Shown here: positions 35,023 through 43,510 of the stretch, piece after piece | Layout of the letters: each line of letters opens with the position of its first letter | Position numbering within the stretch: the first letter of the stretch is position 1 | Source of the DNA: Paenibacillus solanacearum | GTDB lineage: Bacteria; Bacillota; Bacilli; Paenibacillales; NBRC-103111 | Assembly (NCBI RefSeq): GCF_910593845.1 | Contig: NZ_CAJVAS010000010.1 | Coordinates: forward strand, 1-64,000 | DNA: 64,000 nucleotides | Reading direction: 5' to 3' | Notes under the pieces: model-generated | What the model was told of the DNA's origin: nothing | Seen by the model: the letters and a program-made list of their open reading frames with translations, nothing else | Databases searched by the model: none | Made by a program: the position numbers and the translations under genes

Positions 35023-35049
35023 AAACTAAAGCGCCTGCCGCCTTAGTTT
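35023..35049 (-). terminator. Terminator of the small XRE gene
   Basis: AAACTAA and TTAGTTT flank a GC-rich inner helix; on the minus strand eight T follow. Confidence 0.75.
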
Positions 35050-35188
35050 CCAAATGCGAAATAGAATGCATGGCTTGGAACGATCCGACCCTTCCGCAAC
35101 ACGATCATCCTTTCTCGCTTTGTAAAATTTTCCTTTATCCAGAATACCGGATAGGATGCTATATTTCAACACCGAATCCGCCTGCCGC

Positions 35189-35395
35189 CTACTCGATCGT
35201 AAACAGATCGTCGATCGGCTGTTCCAGCAGCTCGCTGATTTTTTTGGCTGTTGCCGGTCCGACCGGCTTCACCGCCCGCTCCAGCAAACTGATATAGGCG
35301 AAGCTTAGTCCCGAAAGTCTGGCCAATTCCCGCTGCGTCATCCCTTTCACGATTCTCGCTCTCACGATGGCGTTCGTTCTTGCTCTGATCTTCAC
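35189..35395 (-). CDS. Short XRE-family DNA-binding protein, 68 aa
   Basis: A single helix-turn-helix domain fills the protein: MTQRELARLSGLSFAYISLLER is the recognition core, followed by the usual GPATAKKISELLEQPIDDLF. No effector domain. Starting at GTG (35393-35395) with GGAGG 7 nt upstream, confirmed by a promoter 36-63 bp upstream. A longer upstream start would overlap the -10 region. Divergent from another XRE gene at 35596; the pair may cross-regulate. Target unknown. Confidence 0.82.
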   Translation of the reverse strand: MKIRARTNAIVRARIVKGMTQRELARLSGLSFAYISLLERAVKPVGPATAKKISELLEQPIDDLFTIE

Positions 35396-35430
35396 AGTCC
35401 GCCCTCCAATATTTGTATCTTCCCCCTTGA

Positions 35431-35458
35431 TTATACCACGTATATTCACACTAGCAAC
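35431..35458 (-). promoter_or_regulatory. Sigma-A promoter of the short XRE gene
   Basis: The minus strand reads TTGCTA, 16 bases, TATAAT (-35 at 35453-35458, -10 at 35431-35436). Confidence 0.7.
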
Positions 35459-35595
35459 CTATTATATTTACTTTTGTTTATATTAAAACTACCGTCATTC
35501 GCTTGATTTTATCCAAAAATATATTTGTGCTGAACTCTGCTTACTGTTATTATAATAACGTTAACTTTCCATTTACTAGAATTGAAGGTGTCGCG

Positions 35596-36015
35596 ATGGA
35601 TTTCTATGAGCAATTGAAAGATATGCGCAAAATGAAAGGGTTTACAATCCGGGAGCTCGCTGACCGGTCCGGTGTTTCTGCAGCATATATTTCGCAGCTC
35701 GAAAACGGAAACCGCGGAATCCCGTCCCCGGATGTGCTGATGAAGCTATCGGAAGGACTTAATATGCCTTATACGGAGCTGATGCAAATTGCTGGCTATT
35801 TGGAGAAATCGCCGCAAGCCCGGGAAGAAGGCGCCTATCGCAAGCCGCGCATCAATTTGCGGCGGTTTTTGCGGGAAAACGACCTGATCTTCGACGGCAT
35901 CGAGCTGACGGAAGGCGACAAAGAATGGATCGAACGCATGCTGACGGTGTTGTTCTGGAAAGAGAAGAAGCGGAAGGATCAATCCGGGGATCCATCGTTC
36001 ACCTACGAGAAGTAG
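35596..36015 (+). CDS. XRE-family regulator, 139 aa
   Basis: N-terminal HTH at about residues 6-62 (KMKGFTIRELADRSGVSAAY, ISQLENGNRGIPSPDVLMKL), like SinR/ImmR. The C-terminal about 70 residues (RINLRRFLRENDLIFDGIEL, EWIERMLTVLFWKEKKRK) are helical and could dimerise or bind a partner. Starting at ATG 35596 after GAAGGTG. Target unknown. It is divergent from the short XRE gene; no phage genes are nearby. Confidence 0.85.
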   Translation: MDFYEQLKDMRKMKGFTIRELADRSGVSAAYISQLENGNRGIPSPDVLMKLSEGLNMPYTELMQIAGYLEKSPQAREEGAYRKPRINLRRFLRENDLIFDGIELTEGDKEWIERMLTVLFWKEKKRKDQSGDPSFTYEK

Positions 36016-36163
36016 CCATGCCCCGATCATACATAGAATCTTTCGGGTCCATGCCTTTGGGCAAGAAGCTGCCGTGGCGAATGAAGGTAATTCCTCATAC
36101 CCGCCGGTCGTTCTCTATAGCGATTTGATGGTATTAATAGAGCAACCATGCTTGCATATGATC

Positions 36164-36214
36164 AAAAGTCCGGCTCTCCCGGCGGCTTGCCGCTTGTGGA
36201 AGAACCGGACTTTT
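36164..36214. terminator. Bidirectional terminator between XRE gene and queC
   Basis: AAAAGTCCGG (36164-36173) pairs perfectly with CCGGACTTTT (36205-36214), with T runs on both strands. Confidence 0.85.
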
Positions 36215-36226
36215 TGCTGCGTTTCG

Positions 36227-36928
36227 TTATGCTTCGCGATAAGCAATCGGGTCTTTCGAGCCATTCTCCTCGAACCCTTTCAGCCGCAGACGGCAGCTGT
36301 CGCATACGCCGCATGCTTCCTCCTGCCCGTTATAGCACGAGGTCGTCAAATGATAGGGAACCTCCAGACGGTTGCCTTCGCGAATAATTTCCGCCTTGGT
36401 CCAATCGATCAGCGGCGTCTCGATCCGGATCGGGCCGCCCTCCACGCCGACGCGCGTGGCCAGCGCCATCACTTCCTCCACCTTGCGGATAAATTCCGGA
36501 CGGCAATCCGGGTAACCGCTGTAGTCGAGCGCATTGACGCCGATATAGATCGCTTCCGCGCCGATGACTTCGGCATAGGATGTCGCGATGGACAAGAACA
36601 GCAAGTTCCGTCCGGGCACATAGGTGATCGGAATATCGGAATCGACCGTCCCTGTCTCGCCCGCTGCCGGCACGTCGATCGATTCGTCGGTCAACGCGCT
36701 GCCGCCGAACTCTTTCAGGAAGCCGAGCGAAATGACCTTGTGCCGGTCCTCCGTTCGATAATAAGCCGCAACTTGGCGGGCATTTTCAATTTCTCTCTTC
36801 TGGCGCTGTCCGTAATCGAACGTAATCGGGTAAATGTCATACCCTTGATCGCGCGCAATTCCCATGCATGTCGTACTGTCCAGGCCGCCGCTAAGAATGA
36901 CGACCGCTTTTTTTATACTCATCTTCAT
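36227..36928 (-). CDS. queC: 7-cyano-7-deazaguanine synthase (preQ0 synthase)
   Basis: Converts 7-carboxy-7-deazaguanine and ammonia to preQ0 with ATP in queuosine synthesis. Seen: the PP-loop VVILSGGLDSTTCMGIA, FDYGQRQKRE, VPGRNLLFLSIA, the substrate block YSGYPDCRPEF, and the zinc site C-x7-C-x2-C-x2-C in CYNGQEEACGVCDSC. Length 233 aa is normal. GAAGGTG precedes the ATG at 36926-36928. Last gene of queD-queE-queC, 26 bp after queE. Confidence 0.95.
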   Translation of the reverse strand: MKMSIKKAVVILSGGLDSTTCMGIARDQGYDIYPITFDYGQRQKREIENARQVAAYYRTEDRHKVISLGFLKEFGGSALTDESIDVPAAGETGTVDSDIPITYVPGRNLLFLSIATSYAEVIGAEAIYIGVNALDYSGYPDCRPEFIRKVEEVMALATRVGVEGGPIRIETPLIDWTKAEIIREGNRLEVPYHLTTSCYNGQEEACGVCDSCRLRLKGFEENGSKDPIAYREA

Positions 36929-36954
36929 TGCACCTTCTTTAATTATTGTTCCGT

Positions 36955-37656
36955 TTACACGCCCCGCTTCGCGGGGTCCCATATGATTTTGTGCAGCTGC
37001 ATGTTCAGCTTCACGCGGGACAGCCCGTGCTCCAGCATCAAGGAGACGAGTCTGGCCGGCGGCATCGTTTCCCATACCGGGCTGAACAAAGGCAGCGCCG
37101 CCGTCGGATAGGCCGACAGCACTTCTTTGGCCGCGAGAAAATCGCGCTCGCTGCCTATCACGAACTTGAGCTCATCCTGGGACCGCAGCTTGACGAGATT
37201 GGCCGTAATCATCTTATCCGACTCGCCCGAGTCGGGGAGCTTGTAATCCATAATATAGCGCACTTCCGGCGCGTCGATCCGCTCCAGGAACATGCCCAGA
37301 TCGATGGCGCCGTTCGTCTCGATATGCAAATCGGTAAACCGGCCCGTTGCCACAAGCGCTTCGATAAGCGAGGCGGACTTGTCGCCGTACAGCAGCGGCT
37401 CCCCCCCGGTCAAGCACAGGTGCGTGGAGCTGTAGCTCGTTGCCTGTTCTACAATTTGGCCAATCGTAAGCACATGCTCCGCCTCCGCTGGAGGGTAGCT
37501 GTACTTCGTATCGCACCACGTGCAGCGCAGATTACAGCCGAACAGACGAACGAACACTGTCGGAAATCCCGCGCGCGTTCCTTCGCCCTCGACCGTTTCG
37601 AATATTTCCACCATCGGAAGCTTCACGTCGTACACCGCAGCATCCGGCCGCTTCAT
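36955..37656 (-). CDS. queE: 7-carboxy-7-deazaguanine synthase (radical SAM)
   Basis: Radical-SAM ring contraction of 6-carboxytetrahydropterin to CDG. Seen: VEIFETVEGEGTRAGFPTVF, the cluster motif GCNLRCTWCDT (CxxxCxxC), LCLTGGEPLLY and IETNGAIDL. Length 233 aa is normal for QueE. The ATG overlaps the TGA of queD (ATGA), so translation is coupled. Confidence 0.95.
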   Translation of the reverse strand: MKRPDAAVYDVKLPMVEIFETVEGEGTRAGFPTVFVRLFGCNLRCTWCDTKYSYPPAEAEHVLTIGQIVEQATSYSSTHLCLTGGEPLLYGDKSASLIEALVATGRFTDLHIETNGAIDLGMFLERIDAPEVRYIMDYKLPDSGESDKMITANLVKLRSQDELKFVIGSERDFLAAKEVLSAYPTAALPLFSPVWETMPPARLVSLMLEHGLSRVKLNMQLHKIIWDPAKRGV

Positions 37657-38129
37657 GCGCGATCATCTCCCATCATTTGCGCCGTTACCGCAGCGTAGCT
37701 TGTCGGCGTCTCCCACAGGCGGACTTCCTCCACGCGTACGTTCGGCAGCCATCCTTCTTCCCGCAGTGCCGTATCCAACTGCTCGTACATCCAGACGACC
37801 ATGTTCTCCGCTGTCGTATTCATCAGAGGGAGCGCCTCGTTCAAATACCGGTGATCCAGCCGGTCGATGATCCGCTCTTTGGCGATTCGTTTGATATCGG
37901 CAAAATCGATCGCAATGCCCCGGCTGTCCACTTTGCCGCGCATAATGACCTGAAGCTTGTACGTATGGCCGTGCAGGCTCTTGCATTTGCCGTCATAGCA
38001 ATGCAGGTGATGGGCGCTGTCGAACGTAAACTCTTTGGATACGAGCACTTCTTTATCGTGATATTTGAGCTCGTTTTCTTGTATATCGCGACCCAAGGTT
38101 TGTATTTTTCTAGGAATTTCGTATTCCAT
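37653..38129 (-). CDS. queD: 6-carboxy-5,6,7,8-tetrahydropterin synthase
   Basis: Makes 6-carboxytetrahydropterin from dihydroneopterin triphosphate, first dedicated queuosine step. Seen: zinc-binding HHLHCYDGKCKSLHGHTY (His pair and HGH), IDFADIKRI, LDHRYLNE and a conserved Glu near the C-terminus (WETPTSYAAV). Length 158 aa is normal. First gene of the operon; its promoter is 34-63 bp upstream. No preQ1 riboswitch could fit in the roughly 30-nt leader. Confidence 0.94.
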   Translation of the reverse strand: MEYEIPRKIQTLGRDIQENELKYHDKEVLVSKEFTFDSAHHLHCYDGKCKSLHGHTYKLQVIMRGKVDSRGIAIDFADIKRIAKERIIDRLDHRYLNEALPLMNTTAENMVVWMYEQLDTALREEGWLPNVRVEEVRLWETPTSYAAVTAQMMGDDRA

Positions 38130-38162
38130 CGCTGTTCACCTCTCTACCAAAAAACACACACC

Positions 38163-38192
38163 ATTATATCATGCGGGAATCGCTTCCTACAA
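38163..38192 (-). promoter_or_regulatory. Promoter of the queDEC operon
   Basis: The minus strand reads TTGTAG, 18 bases, TATAAT (-35 at 38187-38192, -10 at 38163-38168). Confidence 0.6.
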
Positions 38193-38272
38193 TATGGTGA
38201 AACTTGTATAATGAAACGGGAAACCTTTTGGGGAATCGTATGAGGACAAGCTGACTGAATAAAGGAGTTTGA

Positions 38273-39679
38273 ATGATCGCTATGATTGCACTGCCAGAGG
38301 CTTATATACAACAAATGAAGGAACAGCTCGGCGCGGAGGCGGACGCCTTCTTCCGCAGCTACGCTATGCCCCGAACGCAAGGGCTGCGCATCAACCCGGG
38401 CAAACTGAGCGCGACCGGCGATGCGATGAACCGGCTGCGCGGTTTATTTTCATTGGAGCCGGTGCCGTGGTGCGAGACGGGCTTCTACTATGAGGAAGAC
38501 ACCCGGCCCGGCAAGCATCCGTATCACGCCGCCGGGCTTTACTATATTCAGGAGCCTTCGGCCATGTCGGCCGTTGAGCTGCTGGACCCGCAGCCGGGCG
38601 ATGTCGTACTGGATCTCGCGGCTGCGCCCGGCGGCAAATCGACGCATATCGCCGGCAAGCTGGGCGGCGAGGGGCTGCTCATTTCCAACGAGATTCACGG
38701 CGCGCGCGCCAAAGTCCTATCCGAAAACATCGAACGCATGGGCGTGCGCAATGCCGTCGTCGTCAGTGCGACGCCGCAGCAGCTCGCCGAGCGCTTCCCC
38801 CGCTTCTTCGATAAAATGATGGTCGATGCACCATGCTCCGGGGAGGGCATGTTCCGCAAGGACCCGGAAGCCGTTGCGGAATGGTCGCCGGGGCATGTCG
38901 ACATGTGTGCGGCGCGGCAGCTCGATATACTGGAATCGGCTGTCACCATGCTGAAGCCGGGCGGGCGGATCGCATATTCGACCTGTACGTTTAACGAGCT
39001 CGAGAACGAGCGGACGGTCGAAGCGCTGCTGCGGCGGTTTCCGGAGCTGTCGCTGGAACGGACAGAGCGCATCTGGCCTCACCTCCAGCAGGGTGAAGGG
39101 CATTTTGTCGCCGTACTCCGGCTCAGCGGCGATGCCCGCGAAGATGCGGCGCCGGCTAAGAGGCCGGAACGAACGGATGCGGCGCGGCGCTCGAAAGGCA
39201 ACCGCGGCGGGCGGCGGCCGGGGGAGGAAGCGATAGAGCAGTTTCGCCGCTGGGCTTCCGAATCGCTGATCGGAGGGAGCTTGCCCCTGCCCCCGGGGGA
39301 ACCGGTACTGTTCGGCGACCAGCTCTATTGGCTCCCTTCAGCGAACGGCTGTCCGTTCGGCAGCACGTGGCTGACCGGGCTGAAGGTGCTGCGGCCTGGA
39401 CTGCATCTGGCCGAATGCCGCAAAGGACGCATCGAACCGGCCCATGCTTTGGCGCTGGCGATGCCTTGCGGCGACCGCGCAGGCGCAGCCCGTCAAACGA
39501 TCCGTTTGGATGCGAATGATACCCGAATCGTACGCTACTTGAAGGGCGAGACGCTCCCCGCAGCGCTGCCGCAGCAAGGCTGGGTCGTTATCGCAGCGGA
39601 CGACTATCCGCTGGGCTGGGGCAAGCAATCGGACGGACAAGTGAAAAATCATTACCCGAAAGGGCTCAGAAAATCGTAA
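38273..39679 (+). CDS. RsmF-family RNA cytosine-C5 methyltransferase (copy 1)
   Basis: SAM-dependent m5C methyltransferase of the NOL1/NOP2/Sun group acting on rRNA or tRNA. Seen: LDLAAAPGGKSTHIAGKL (SAM loop), VDAPCSGEGMFRK (motif IV, catalytic-release Cys) and STCTFNELENE (motif VI, nucleophile Cys), then a basic linker and a PUA-like C-terminal domain. Length 468 aa. GGAG is 5 nt before ATG 38273. A paralogue lies at 42019-43503, so the exact target base of each is uncertain. Confidence 0.88.
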   Translation: MIAMIALPEAYIQQMKEQLGAEADAFFRSYAMPRTQGLRINPGKLSATGDAMNRLRGLFSLEPVPWCETGFYYEEDTRPGKHPYHAAGLYYIQEPSAMSAVELLDPQPGDVVLDLAAAPGGKSTHIAGKLGGEGLLISNEIHGARAKVLSENIERMGVRNAVVVSATPQQLAERFPRFFDKMMVDAPCSGEGMFRKDPEAVAEWSPGHVDMCAARQLDILESAVTMLKPGGRIAYSTCTFNELENERTVEALLRRFPELSLERTERIWPHLQQGEGHFVAVLRLSGDAREDAAPAKRPERTDAARRSKGNRGGRRPGEEAIEQFRRWASESLIGGSLPLPPGEPVLFGDQLYWLPSANGCPFGSTWLTGLKVLRPGLHLAECRKGRIEPAHALALAMPCGDRAGAARQTIRLDANDTRIVRYLKGETLPAALPQQGWVVIAADDYPLGWGKQSDGQVKNHYPKGLRKS

Positions 39680-39696
39680 CGAGCATAAAAAAAATA

Positions 39697-39769
39697 TCCG
39701 GGCATGGCCTGAACCGCACGCCGATGGTTAGCTGTCTAACGATCGGGGTACCGCTCCTGCATGCCCGGA
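39697..39769 (+). terminator. Terminator-like inverted repeat after RsmF copy 1
   Basis: TCCGGGCAT (39697-39705) pairs with ATGCCCGGA (39761-39769) across a long loop that contains its own small helices. T-rich sequence follows (GGTTTT), and A-rich sequence precedes. Confidence 0.55.
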
Positions 39770-39799
39770 CGGTTTTACCGTTCTATACGCATTGCGAAC

Positions 39800-40867
39800 T
39801 TAATGCACTTGTTCCGTTTCGAGCAATACTTCCTCGATGAGCCGGTTTTGGTGCATCATGCTCAAATTGATCGTGTCGAAATCTTTTTCCTTATCCAGCT
39901 CCTGCATCAGCATCATGGAGATCAGCTCGCGGTCATCGCTGCTGCCGGCTACGCGAAAATCAATAAACCCGGTCAACTGCCGCTGGCTAATATCGATCGT
40001 TGCCGTTCCGATCGGCAAGCCGCCGTAGGTTGACTGATAAATCTCATAGGTCAGCACATCTCCGTCGTCTCGCACGAGCATTACGGAGTAATCATGCTGA
40101 TCGCTGCGCTTGTACCAGACATGCTCGCTGTCCGATACTGTCTCAGCCTCCGCTTCCATCTCCGCTTCGTCCAGTAAATCTTCATGCGTCAGTTCGATCG
40201 TTTCTATGATTTCATGATTGAACTTCATATCGATCACGAAGCTGTCCACCTGATCGTCGTCAAAATCCAGAACGAGCAGGTCGGCCACGACATCCAGCTC
40301 TTCTTCGGTCGGCTCCATCAGCCAATTCACCGTCCCGCTCACTTCGCGGTCTTCGATCTGGAGGAACACTTCCGCGACCCAATCTTCGTCTTTGTCGTAA
40401 ATATGATACTCAATCGCATCGTCCGCTTCGCCGACAACGACTAGTTCAAAGTCGGCCATCGAGTAGTCTCCCCGTTCCATAGGGCCCTCATCTTCGATCC
40501 GGGTATCCGTATCGACCCAATCGGAATCGAAATCGAAATCTTCATCGATACCGGTTATTCGCGGATACGCTTCATCCAGGCTTTCCGTCGCAATAATATG
40601 GTCGTAGCTGCCGTATGTAGCCATCACTTCGCAGCTCTTCGCCTGGATCGCGCCGGCCAAAGCCTGTACATAGGCGTGCACGCTTTCGAAAACCGCTTCC
40701 TTTTCCGATTCCGAAAGAACCTCTTGCTCCAACTGAAGCGCTCCCGCAATGCGGTCATTTTCCCGGTATACCAACGATAAAGTGCCCACGGAACGATGAT
40801 TGAATAATATATCGTTGACTTCGCCGCCAGCCGTCTTCAAATCCGGTCTAAGCATCACATTAGCCAT
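39800..40867 (-). CDS. Acidic protein with internal repeats, 355 aa
   Basis: Function unknown. Very acidic, no signal peptide. Two clear repeats: about residues 140-225 (ELVVVGEADDAIEYHIYD, VAEVFLQIEDREVSGTVNW, LLVLDFDDDQ) and about 260-350 (DYSVMLVRDDGDVLTYEIYQ, IGTATIDISQRQLTGFIDF, MMLMQELDKE). Each is a beta-strand block followed by a helix; the N-terminal 95 residues may be a third, diverged copy. GGAGG precedes the ATG at 40865-40867. It is monocistronic. The repeats suggest gene duplication of one small domain. Confidence 0.78.
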   Translation of the reverse strand: MANVMLRPDLKTAGGEVNDILFNHRSVGTLSLVYRENDRIAGALQLEQEVLSESEKEAVFESVHAYVQALAGAIQAKSCEVMATYGSYDHIIATESLDEAYPRITGIDEDFDFDSDWVDTDTRIEDEGPMERGDYSMADFELVVVGEADDAIEYHIYDKDEDWVAEVFLQIEDREVSGTVNWLMEPTEEELDVVADLLVLDFDDDQVDSFVIDMKFNHEIIETIELTHEDLLDEAEMEAEAETVSDSEHVWYKRSDQHDYSVMLVRDDGDVLTYEIYQSTYGGLPIGTATIDISQRQLTGFIDFRVAGSSDDRELISMMLMQELDKEKDFDTINLSMMHQNRLIEEVLLETEQVH

Positions 40868-41052
40868 TCGGTTCCCTCCAAGTTAGGCGATAGTGGAAGC
40901 ACAGTTTTCGGCCGCCCCTGTATATCGTGCCCTCCGGAGCCCAAGATTTATTCGCCGGGACATATGACTATAGCGGATCCGGGCAGACGGCCATAACCTA
41001 TAGTAAACCGATACCCCTCCTGATCGGTACAATATCGAGAGGAATGATTTCC

Positions 41053-41145
41053 ATGTCTCATGTTCACGGCTTTTTCACATCGACAGGCACGATTCTGGTA
41101 CTGTACATCCTGCTGGTGATCATCCTTCGCGCAGGAATATATTGA
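41053..41145 (+). CDS. YjcZ-family sporulation peptide, 30 aa
   Basis: MSHVHGFFTSTGTILV then a single hydrophobic helix ending LLVIILRAGIY. This is the pattern of YjcZ-family sporulation proteins (short Gly/Ser/His start, F-A-L-I-V-V-L-F-I-L-L-type helix). AGAGGA lies 9 nt before the ATG. Too short for standard gene callers. It is followed by a strong terminator, which supports it as a separate gene. Confidence 0.75.
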   Translation: MSHVHGFFTSTGTILVLYILLVIILRAGIY

Positions 41146-41174
41146 TCCCCCGCCTGCTTGCAGCATCCTAATGC

Positions 41175-41215
41175 GCAAAGAGAGGTCAGGACTCGTTGTC
41201 CCGACCTCTCTTTGC
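41175..41215 (+). terminator. Terminator after the YjcZ-type gene
   Basis: GCAAAGAGAGGTC (41175-41187) pairs with GACCTCTCTTTGC (41203-41215), a perfect 13-bp stem. The loop also pairs partly. It would serve both the small gene and the convergent rsuA-like gene. Confidence 0.8.
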
Positions 41216-41263
41216 ACATTGCGGCAGGCGCGCGCCGTTCTGACGCATTGGCAGCGCGCTTGC

Positions 41264-42019
41264 TTATCCTTCTTGCCATCGCTGCGCCTGGACGAGCTGC
41301 TCCAGCTCCGCTGCCGTCAGCTCGCGGCTTTGTCCGGTACGCAGCGCCGGATCAAGGACCAGGGGGCCCATGGAAAGCCGCTTCAAGAATACGACTTTCT
41401 TACCGACGGCTTGAAACATTCGTTTGACTTGATGAAACTTTCCTTCCATAAGCGTCAGCTCGATTATGGACCGCTGTCCCTGATCCGGGTTACCGCCGTG
41501 CAATATATTCAGCCGGGCCGGCATCGTCACATAGCCGTCGTCCAGCGTCACGCCACGGGCGAACGCTTCGGCATCGTCAGCTCCTACGGCGCCGTCCACC
41601 TCCGCATAATACGTCTTCGGCACATGCTTCCGGGGAGAGAGCAAATTATGCGCCAGCTTCCCGTCGTTGGTCAGCAGCAGCAATCCTTCCGTATCTTTGT
41701 CCAGCCGTCCGACGGGAAAAATCTCGAAATGCGCGTATTCGTCTCCGAGCAAATCCAGCACCGTCCGGTCTCTCGTGTCTTCCGTAGCCGATACGACCCC
41801 TTGCGGCTTGTTGAGCATCAGGTAGACGAACTGGCGGTACGCCACCGGCTCACCCTCGACCATAATGCGGTCCCGGTCCGGCTGCACCTGCATGCCGCTG
41901 TCTTTGGCCGTCTTGTCGTTTACGGACACGGCACCGCGCTTGACGAGCAGCTTGATCTCGCTCCGCGTACCGTAGCCCGTGTGGGCGAGCAGCTTGTCCA
42001 GACGCATCGTCGCTTTCAT
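41264..42019 (-). CDS. RsuA-family pseudouridine synthase
   Basis: Isomerises a uridine in 16S (or 23S) rRNA. Seen: an N-terminal S4 RNA-binding domain (MRLDKLLAHTGYGTRSEIKLL), then YLMLNKPQGVVSATED, the catalytic Asp in PVGRLDKDTEGLLLLTNDG, and GKFHQVKRMFQAVGKKVVFL. Length 251 aa is normal. The ATG overlaps the stop of the preceding RsmF-like gene (TAATG), so the two RNA-modifying enzymes are translated together. Confidence 0.92.
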   Translation of the reverse strand: MKATMRLDKLLAHTGYGTRSEIKLLVKRGAVSVNDKTAKDSGMQVQPDRDRIMVEGEPVAYRQFVYLMLNKPQGVVSATEDTRDRTVLDLLGDEYAHFEIFPVGRLDKDTEGLLLLTNDGKLAHNLLSPRKHVPKTYYAEVDGAVGADDAEAFARGVTLDDGYVTMPARLNILHGGNPDQGQRSIIELTLMEGKFHQVKRMFQAVGKKVVFLKRLSMGPLVLDPALRTGQSRELTAAELEQLVQAQRWQEG

Positions 42020-43503
42020 TAGGTCCACCTCCACCCGGGGGGATATTCGTTCTTGAGCAGGCCGTCCTGCCATTTGCCCCAGCCGACGGGATGTCCGTCG
42101 ACGCACACGAGGCAGTAGCCCTTCCGCTCCACGCTTTCATGCGCGGCGTGGAGTTCTTCCGGGGCGAGCTCCAGCGTCTCGCCCTTCAGATAGCGCACGG
42201 CCCGCGAGTCGTGGGCCGTCAGCATAATCCGGCGCAGCGCATCCTCCGCGCGCAGCCCCATCGCCAGCGCGTGCGAAGGCACGAAGCGCTGCTTGGCCGC
42301 GCCGCCCAGATACCATCCGGGCCGGATGACCCGGATGCCGTCCAGCGGCGGCAGCCCTGCCGGCGCGGCGTAGACATGCTCGCCGCGCAGCTCCACGGCC
42401 GCGGGCAGCGCCGCGGCCAAATGCTCGCGCGCGAAGCGGGCCAGCGCTTCGCGCGGGTCGGCCACCGCCGCTGCCGCACGGCCGGCACGGGCTGCGCTGC
42501 CGCTGCGCGGCGCGCGCGCGGGGGCCGACGCTGCCGCGGCGTGCGCGACCGCCTGCCGCACGCCGGCTTCGCCGCGGTGGCGCAGCACGGCTACGAAGTG
42601 GCCCTCGCCCCGCAGGCGATGGGGCCACAAGCGCGCCGTGCCGGCCACTTCGCCGGCTCTCGCGTAGCGGCCTTCGGGCAGCCAGTCCGGCCGCCCCGGG
42701 GCGAATCCACCGTGCCCGGTCACAGCGGGCACGACCTCAAACGCCGGATGTGCGTCCAGAAATTCGGCGATGATCGCTTCGTTCTCTTCCGGCGAGAACG
42801 TACAAGTCGAATAGACGAGCCGTCCGCCGGGACGCAGCATTTGCCCGGCTTGACGCAGCAGCGTACGCTGCATGTCCGCGTACTTGTTCACCCAATCCGG
42901 CTGCCAAGCTTTCGCCATGTCCTCTTCCTTACGGAACATCCCTTCCCCGGAACACGGGGCGTCGACGAGAATTTTGTCAAAATAACCGGCAAACGTGCGA
43001 ATCATCCGTTCCGGGTCCTCGTTCAGCACAACCGCGTTGGTCACGCCGCACAGTTCCATATTTTTGACAAGGGCCTTCACCCGGTCGGGGTGCACATCGT
43101 TAGCCACGATCAGACCCGTGCCCTGCAGCTTGGCCGCAAGCTGGGTCGTTTTGCCGCCCGGCGCGGCGCACAGGTCGAGCACATAATCGCCCGGCTCCAC
43201 CCCAAGCAGCTCGGCCGGCGCCATGGCGCTCGGCTCCTGAATATAATACAAGCCGGCATGGTAATGGGGGTGCTTGCCCGGACGCGCCGCCTCGCCGTAA
43301 TAAAAGCCCGTTTCCGCCCAGGGCACCGGGTCCAGCTTGAGCTCTGTCAGCTCGAGCAAACGGGAAGCAGACACTTTGAGCGTATTCGCCCGTAGCCCGT
43401 ACAGCCGGTCCTCCTCGTAAGACGCCAAGAAGGCCGAATACTCGGCCCCAAGAAGTGATCTCATTCGTTCTAAAAAAGCAGCAGGCGCAGCCGGCCCTGT
43501 CAT
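42019..43503 (-). CDS. RsmF-family RNA cytosine-C5 methyltransferase (copy 2)
   Basis: Same family as the gene at 38273: LDLCAAPGGKTTQLAAKLQG, VDAPCSGEGMFRKE and STCTFSPEENE are the SAM loop and the two catalytic Cys motifs. Between the methyltransferase and the PUA-like C-terminal domain lies an Ala/Arg-rich linker (about residues 315-360) encoded by very GC-rich DNA. The last residues (HPVGWGKWQDGLLKNEYPPG) parallel those of copy 1. Length 494 aa. It starts 7 bp after the previous gene and is coupled to the RsuA-like gene by TAATG. Confidence 0.88.
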   Translation of the reverse strand: MTGPAAPAAFLERMRSLLGAEYSAFLASYEEDRLYGLRANTLKVSASRLLELTELKLDPVPWAETGFYYGEAARPGKHPHYHAGLYYIQEPSAMAPAELLGVEPGDYVLDLCAAPGGKTTQLAAKLQGTGLIVANDVHPDRVKALVKNMELCGVTNAVVLNEDPERMIRTFAGYFDKILVDAPCSGEGMFRKEEDMAKAWQPDWVNKYADMQRTLLRQAGQMLRPGGRLVYSTCTFSPEENEAIIAEFLDAHPAFEVVPAVTGHGGFAPGRPDWLPEGRYARAGEVAGTARLWPHRLRGEGHFVAVLRHRGEAGVRQAVAHAAAASAPARAPRSGSAARAGRAAAAVADPREALARFAREHLAAALPAAVELRGEHVYAAPAGLPPLDGIRVIRPGWYLGGAAKQRFVPSHALAMGLRAEDALRRIMLTAHDSRAVRYLKGETLELAPEELHAAHESVERKGYCLVCVDGHPVGWGKWQDGLLKNEYPPGWRWT

Positions 43504-43510
43504 CGACAAA

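Noticed and set aside
38130..38200. preQ1 riboswitch before queD
   Set aside because: The predicted leader is about 30 nt and lacks the C-rich loop and AAAAAACTA tail.
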